Assembly: GCA_020310875.1 (NCBI GenBank)
Contig: CM035423.1
Coordinates: forward strand, 112,760,266 to 112,824,265
DNA: 64,000 nt
Direction of reading: 5' to 3'
From: Ceratopteris richardii
Lineage: Eukaryota; Streptophyta; Polypodiopsida; Polypodiales; Pteridaceae
A program made the translations under genes and the position numbers. The notes under the pieces were generated by a model, which was given only the letters and a program-made list of their open reading frames with translations, was not told the DNA's origin and did no database searches. Positions 57,150 to 64,000 of this stretch are shown here, in pieces; position 1 is the first letter of the stretch; the number at the start of each line of letters is the position of its first letter.

Positions 57150-58370
57150 AAAGATTTACTCAACAAATGACTAATACGGCTAGCTCTTCTCCTTTTGGAG
57201 CCCCTGTTCTTTTAGTTGAAAAAAAGAACAAGATGTATAGAATGTGCATTGATTATAGAGCAGTTAATAAAATTACCATTAAGAATAGGTATCCTATCCC
57301 TAGGATAGATGGCTTGCTAGATAAACTTCGTGGAGCTTGTGTCTTCAGTAAAATCGACCTCAAATTTGGGTATCATTAGATAAGAATGACATCGCATGAC
57401 ATTTATAAAACTGCTTTTAGAACTCAACACGACCATTTTGAATTCATGGTAATGCCTTTTGGACTTACCAATGCACCCGCCACCTTTGCACGTATGATAA
57501 ATAATATTTTTCCTTGCATACCAAGACTTCGTTCTTGTCTTCTTTGATGATATACTTATTTATAGTAGGAATGACAGTGAACATGAAACTCATTTAGCAA
57601 CAATCTTTGATTTGTTACGTAACAATAAACTTTATGCTAATTTTGAAAAGAGTTGTTTCTTCCAAAAGGAGATAGAGTATCTTGGACATATCATCTCTAT
57701 TCAAGGTGTTCATGTAGATCCCAAGAAGATTAAAGTAATTGAAGAATGGCCTAAACCTCAATCAGTGAATGATGTCCATTTGTTTTTAGGATTAGCTAGC
57801 TTTTATCAAAAGTTTGTAAAGGGATTTTCTTATATAGCCCTTCCCCTTACTTTATTATTGAAGAAAAATCTAAAATTTGTATGGGGAGTAGCCCAACAAC
57901 AATCTTTTGATAAACTTAAGTACGCACTTTCCCATGCACCTGCTCTGCAATTGCCTGATTTTGCACAACCATTTCACGTAGTTACAGATCCTAGTGGTTC
58001 TTTATAGGTATTGTTTTAATGCAAAATGATCATCCTCTTGCATTTGAAAGTAGGAAACTCAAACCTTCTGAACGCAATTATAGTACATATGATAAGGAAT
58101 TGTTAGCTGTTGTGCATGCATTGAAACTTTGGAAACATTACCTTATGGGTTCAGAAGTTCTAATTAAAACTGACCAACAAGCTATTAAGCATTTATTACA
58201 TCAACCATTGATTTTCGATAGACATATTAAATGGGCTTCATTTCTACAAAACTTCCAACCTCTGACTCAATATCATTGAGGAAAAGCTAATGTTGTAGCT
58301 CATGCTTTAAGTCGTCTCCCATCCCCACAAACAACTACTGTTTCAATTAATAATGTTTCTGCTATTTAGA
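57150..58370 (+). pseudogene. Gypsy reverse transcriptase and RNase H
   Basis: [42 protein letters not shown], then a stop (57377-57379), then [10 protein letters not shown] with the active-site Asp pair near 57546-57551, EIEYLGHIISIQGVHVDPKK. RNase H: LPDFAQPFHVVTDPSGSL (stop follows), then NYSTYDKELLAVVHALKLWK and IKTDQQAIKHLL. At least four lesions. Confidence 0.85.
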
Positions 58371-58379
58371 TTCATTCAT

Positions 58380-59640
58380 TTCATGATATGATTTCCACTT
58401 ATGCATGCGACCTGTATTTTTCACAAGCATGGATTGCTTTCAATTATTCCACATCACATCATGAGGATCATTACACATTTCATAATCATTATGGATTCTT
58501 GTATTTCCAACACAAGTTATGCATTACACAAGTATTCAAAGAGTTTGTAATGAAAGAGATGCATGAACCACCATATATGGGTCATAGGGGCATACAAAGT
58601 ACTATTTCTACATGTAAAGATTTCTTCTTTTGGCCTAACATGGAAAAAGATGTTGCACAGTATGTTCTCACTGCATTGTTTGTCAGCATGTAAAACGACA
58701 TATCATGGTAAACCATTCGCTTTATTAATGCCACTTCCTATACCTGATGGACCATGGGAACATATTTCTATGTATTTTATTACTGGTCTTCCTACAACTG
58801 CATCTCACAATGATATGATTTGGGCAATTGTTGATAGGTTTAGTAAACATGCATACGTCACTCCTTCTAAAAAGACTTTAATTGCACCTCAAGCTGCTAA
58901 GTTATTTATTAAATGTATTTTTCCACATCATGCTTTTCCTAAAGTTATTCTTTCAGATCGAGATGTTCGTTTTTGTAACCATTTTTGGGTGGCATTATTT
59001 CAACATCTACGATAAAAAATAGAATTTAGTTCTGCATTTCATCCTGAAAGTAGTGGTCAAAGTGAGGCTACAAATAGTACTATTTTGGATTTATTATGTT
59101 GTTACTCTTTAGATAATCCAAGTAATTGGGATGAAAAACTCCCTTTACTTTAGTTTGCATATAATAACACCCCACACACTACTACTGGTCGTGCACCATA
59201 TGAAATTGTTTATGGAAGAAAGCTTCCCACTCCCATGAGTCTCACTCAAACTGACATTCCTATGGCTGATTCTTTTGCACAAGATCATATTTCTACATGT
59301 GTTGAAGTGCATGAGCATATTAGGAAGAGTCAAGAACGTTACATGCATAGTATTAATAAGAAGCACATAGCCAAAAAATTTAATGAAAATGATTTAGTTT
59401 GGTTACAAATCGTTAAAATGCTTTTAAAAAATATTTCTCAACATCCTAGGGTAAAACTTGCCCCATGATATTATGGACCTTTTCACATTATTGAGGAAAT
59501 AAACAAAACTTCTTTTCAATTAGATATACTTTCTCATTGGGGTATACGTAATTCTTTCCATATAAGTTCGTTGAAATCTTTTCAAGGTACTTTACCACTC
59601 ATGCCTATTTTAGATGATCCTCCTTTACTTGAAGAGGATG
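58380..59640 (+). pseudogene. Gypsy integrase
   Basis: H2C2-like zinc region (MHEPPYMGHRGIQSTIST, FFWPNMEKDVAQYV), core WEHISMYFITGLP, ILSDRDVRFCNHFW. The first catalytic Asp of D-D-E is replaced by Tyr (codon 58773-58775, TAT; family SMDFI). The C-terminal module is legible (GPFHIIEEINKTSFQLDI, FHISSLKSF). Stops near 59014 and 59467. Confidence 0.8.
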
Positions 59641-59644
59641 CATA

Positions 59645-59818
59645 AATATTGATTCCCGAGAAAGTGATGTTACTACTACACGAACTGGTAAGCAATATCA
59701 TAGGTATGGAGTCAAATATAAAAATCACTCACTTGAGGAATCACAATGGATACATAAGACGTCCTTATCACCTCACTATGATCATTTAATTTCTGCATAT
59801 CATTCCCAATTACATTAA
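59645..59818 (+). pseudogene. Chromodomain at the integrase C-terminus
   Basis: Frame reads TRTGKQYHRYGVKYKNHSLE then ESQWIHKTSLSPHYDHLISA and a stop. The pattern (R..-.-YGVKYKN-.-LEESQW-.-L-.-.LI..Y) fits the chromodomain of plant chromoviruses, which directs integration to heterochromatin. It is out of frame with the preceding integrase (TAA at 59642-59644 or a shift). Confidence 0.7.
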
Positions 59819-59957
59819 ACTTTCATGTTTCCGATTCCATGCATGTGTTTTACATGGTTCATGCTTAACATTGCTCAGTGATGGGACATGCGACTAATCA
59901 TCCATGTCTATTTTTATATTTATCAACTAAGGTCGGTTGCTTGTCAACTGGGAGGCA

Positions 59958-60429
59958 TGTTGTATTTTATGGAATCATGGAAGGTTAAATGGATTTTTAA
60001 TGTTTTAAATGTCCAGAAGGTTTTAATGTGTTTGTGTTTGATCTAGCAGGTGAAGAAGCATGAGGGCATGGATACAAGTGGATGCGCATAAATAACAAAA
60101 TTCGAAGACTAAATCAAAGACTTCTAGAATAGTTATATTTAGGTTTATCTTGTTATAAAAGTAGTGGTTCGCTTTAGAAAGTGACACCTTTTGTAAATAA
60201 AGTAGTTTTTCTTAAAAGATGCTTCTTAAAGTGACGGCCCTCATGTAACTTCTATTTTCAGGATGTAATAGAAATAAACCTATAAATACGTGTACTCTAA
60301 GAGATTCTTCCATCAGAGTACACGAGGGGAGATTGCAACCAATATCACGTCGATTGTTTCTCTGTTTCTGATTCCTGTTTCGTCTTCTTTCTACCTCTAT
60401 GTGTACATGCACTGAAGGAACTGATAACA
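59958..60429 (+). repeat. 3' LTR of the gypsy element
   Basis: 472 bp, preceded by a weak purine tract (CTGGGAGGCA). Carries a 12-base insertion relative to the 5' LTR near 60105. Ends GATAACA. Confidence 0.92.
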
Positions 60430-61081
60430 AGTGGCAACCATAGATTTTCTATGAATCTCCTCGCTCAAGAGTGTTCCACATATGTCATCATACACGTGTA
60501 CCACCAGGTGCACTATTGCTAATAGCTCTGCAAAACGTATCCCATGATGATGGCAAGGTGCATAACAACAATACAACTTTCATTTCATTATCCATATCCA
60601 TTTTTTGAGCCTCTAACTTGTAGAATATAGCATCAAATTCATTTAGATGAGAAGCAACACTATCTGTGTCCTTCATGCAAAGTTCATTTAATGTTCTCAT
60701 CAGATACACTTTATTTGATGTTGTCTGTTTTTCATATCTATTGCATAACTTCTTCCAAAGCTCCTCTGCACTTTCACAGTCTAATAGTATAAAGTAAACA
60801 TTATCTTCCAGGTGCAAACAAATGGTAGACCTGGCCATTTCATCTAACTCATCCCAATCATCTTCATCCATGTCAACAGGCTTCTTTGAAATCCCATTTC
60901 GTGGCTTCCATTGCCTCCTTTGAATCAGCACATCTTTAATTTGATTCTTCCATGGAGCAAAGTTTGTGCCATCAAATTTTTCGATCTCAAAATGGTATTT
61001 TCCTTGCAAGTTATAGCCCCTCCTCGGAACACTCACACTAGACCCTGATCCACTAGATGTGCCTGAGACGTCTAATACCAT
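60430..61081 (-). pseudogene. Copia gag N-terminal part (minus), interrupted by the gypsy element
   Basis: Frame 61081-60488 gives 197 codons: YHFEIEKFDGTNFAPWKNQI, LHLEDNVYFILLDCESAEEL, WKKLCNRYEKQTTSNKVYLM, LLLCTLPSSWDTFCRAISNS, all typical of Retrotran_gag_2. After a frameshift the end reads CGTLLSEEIHRKSMVAT up to the gypsy 3' LTR at 60430, and the gag continues at 53753. The start codon ATG (61081-61079) straddles the LTR/PBS junction. Confidence 0.85.
61069..61080 (-). other. Degenerate primer binding site of the minus-strand copia
   Basis: TGGTATTAGACG on the minus strand, against TGGTATCAGAGC expected for initiator tRNA-Met. Overlaps the gag start codon. Confidence 0.6.
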
Positions 61082-61947
61082 GATGGTAGAGAACTGAACA
61101 GAATGATAATGGAGCTAGAAGATTCCAAACACCAATGACTAAGTGTATCAATGGAGTAAATCGACCACTATATAGTTGACAAAACCAAAAATCTGAAAAG
61201 ATTTTGCCAGAGTATCCTCTATAAAATGAGCATATGACCAGTGTCAAAATATCATAAAACTACAAGTATTGACATGTTTACCTACATAGTGAATCACTCA
61301 CTCCACTACATATAATCAATTACCCATTAGAAGCCAACTAGGCTTATCGAGCACCTATGAACAACTATCATACATCTCCTATGGCAAGGCTGGGTAAGTC
61401 TTCCACCTACATCAACGAAGAGAACCCGACATCTGGGTGTCTCCCAGCTAAGAAAACCTCATCACAACCCTTTTTATCAAACAACAAAGGCTTTATGCAA
61501 AAAACATAGCCGCTATATCAATGACCACATGGAAGTACATAAGCAGTATCCACAGAAGCATACATGGTGTGTATGCTCTCAATATATGCAATAAACTGAC
61601 ACAAAAAATTGAATGCACAACCCAAAAACTAGCCAACAACACATGCAAGTGTCTGTCAACTCTAATGTTTTTTGCTCAAAAACCTGTATAAATTTGTAGC
61701 GATTGCTCCCACCAAAACTGAAAACCTTTCGAGAAACCTGTAGTTTTATGAGTGTGGCTGAAAACACAGCCCCAAAACGTTGATATTTATTTTTGAAGAA
61801 GTACAAAGAATACTCTTCTTGATTTTCTTGGACCTGTTTGAAGAGAACTATGTGCAAAAGTACTCCAAAATGGCTCCAAAAGACACCCCAAAATGCTTTA
61901 GAAACAGGTTTTGAAAGCAAAGAATGAAGCTTTGAGGGACAAGAACA
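61081..61947 (-). repeat. Probable 5' LTR of the minus-strand copia
   Basis: Ends in ...ACCATCA directly before the PBS. The other boundary is a guess (TGTTCTTGTCC at 61947) because no second LTR is in the window. Frames inside (61920-61579, 61247-61053) show no domain. Confidence 0.35.
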
Positions 61948-62002
61948 TGTTCAAGGTAATGTTAACCTTATTCTTTCCTCTTCTTCAGACACCATAAGAG
62001 TG

Positions 62003-62092
62003 TAGCTTAGTGGCAAGATATTTCCACGGTTAAGCGAGTTTCAGGGGGAACAATATTGGGATGGGTGACATCCCAAGACACCTCTATCTTCC
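62003..62092 (+). ncRNA. 5S-rRNA-like fragment behind an A-box-like motif (pseudogene or SINE)
   Basis: 62028-62092 follows the 3' half of plant 5S rRNA: GGTTAAGCG, then GGGATGGGTGACATCCCAAG, then CACCTC, with the internal-promoter region recognisable. The 5' half of 5S is absent; instead TAGCTTAGTGG (62003-62013) fits a tRNA A box. Too degenerate to be a working 5S gene. Confidence 0.55.

Positions 62093-64000
<1,908 letters not shown>

Larger units (their letters stand above)
53754..60429 (+). mobile_element. Ty3/gypsy chromovirus-type element inserted in the copia gag
   Basis: 5' LTR 53754-54212, PBS, gag, protease, RT, RNase H, integrase, chromodomain, 3' LTR 59958-60429. The LTRs differ at about 43 of 459 aligned positions by my count, plus a 12-base indel, so the insertion is old. 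The flanking 5-mers (ATTGT, AGTGG) do not match. The minus-strand copia gag reads up to 60430 on one side and resumes at 53753 on the other, which shows the insertion point. All genes are broken. Confidence 0.93.

Overview
This is nuclear DNA of a land plant, made almost entirely of nested and decayed transposable elements. The evidence is L1-type plant LINEs (CCHC ORF1, apurinic endonuclease, RT, zf-RVT), Ty1/copia and Ty3/gypsy elements primed by initiator Met-tRNA, tRNA-derived SINEs, a CACTA-like terminus, long (CA/TG)n, (CT)n and (AT)n arrays, and one recognisable host gene, an FCS-like zinc finger (FLZ) gene, a family I know only from land plants. The species cannot be named from the sequence.

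Layout. 1-8645: minus-strand spliced exons of an unknown, possibly CACTA-associated gene, with a long TG-rich array; a young, structurally intact copia element (1311-7746, LTRs differing at 2 of 1078 sites as I count) sits inside that array with a TGAAT target duplication. 8646-10970: anonymous DNA with microsatellites and a run of 23 G. 10971-29107: a field of one LINE family: a minus copy (10971-13445), a small copy with inverted 5' part (14168-14595), a 3-kb copy with target duplications (14902-17920), a copy of only about 38 bp with target duplications (18173-18244), a decayed longer copy (19078-23467) and the best-preserved copy (about 24364-29107; ORF1 and ORF2 overlap at TAATG; one +1 frameshift and an altered RT active site). 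29533-36560: a further LINE end, an unknown minus-strand relic and two gypsy relics on the minus strand. 36605-39400: a CACTA-like end, subterminal GACGG-like motifs, CT tract, a candidate short exon, about 1 kb of (CA)n-rich DNA, an (AT)n array and minus-strand candidate exons. 39512-39743: a tRNA-derived SINE. 40446-41612: the FLZ gene (minus, two exons). 42005-45446: another LINE copy starting about 390 bp upstream of the FLZ start codon; 45555-45855: a SINE whose 3' part resembles the LINE 3' UTR. 46153-50975: a divergent, near full-length LINE relic (minus). 50976-61081: a minus-strand copia split by a chromodomain gypsy element (53754-60429) inserted in its gag. 61948-64000: a 5S-rRNA-like fragment, an (AT)n array and anonymous DNA.

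How it works together. Apart from the FLZ gene, nothing looks like ordinary cellular function. The interest lies in retroposition: one LINE family has left full-length, truncated, inverted and tail-only insertions, and a SINE family shares its 3' tail, as expected of a parasite using the LINE reverse transcriptase. The decay of the older copies (TGG to TGA/TAG, CAG to TAG, CGA to TGA, GAT to AAT next to C) fits deamination of methylated cytosines in silenced heterochromatin. The copia at 1311-7746 is the only element here that looks capable of autonomous movement. I found no CRISPR, operon, phage or other novel multi-gene system.
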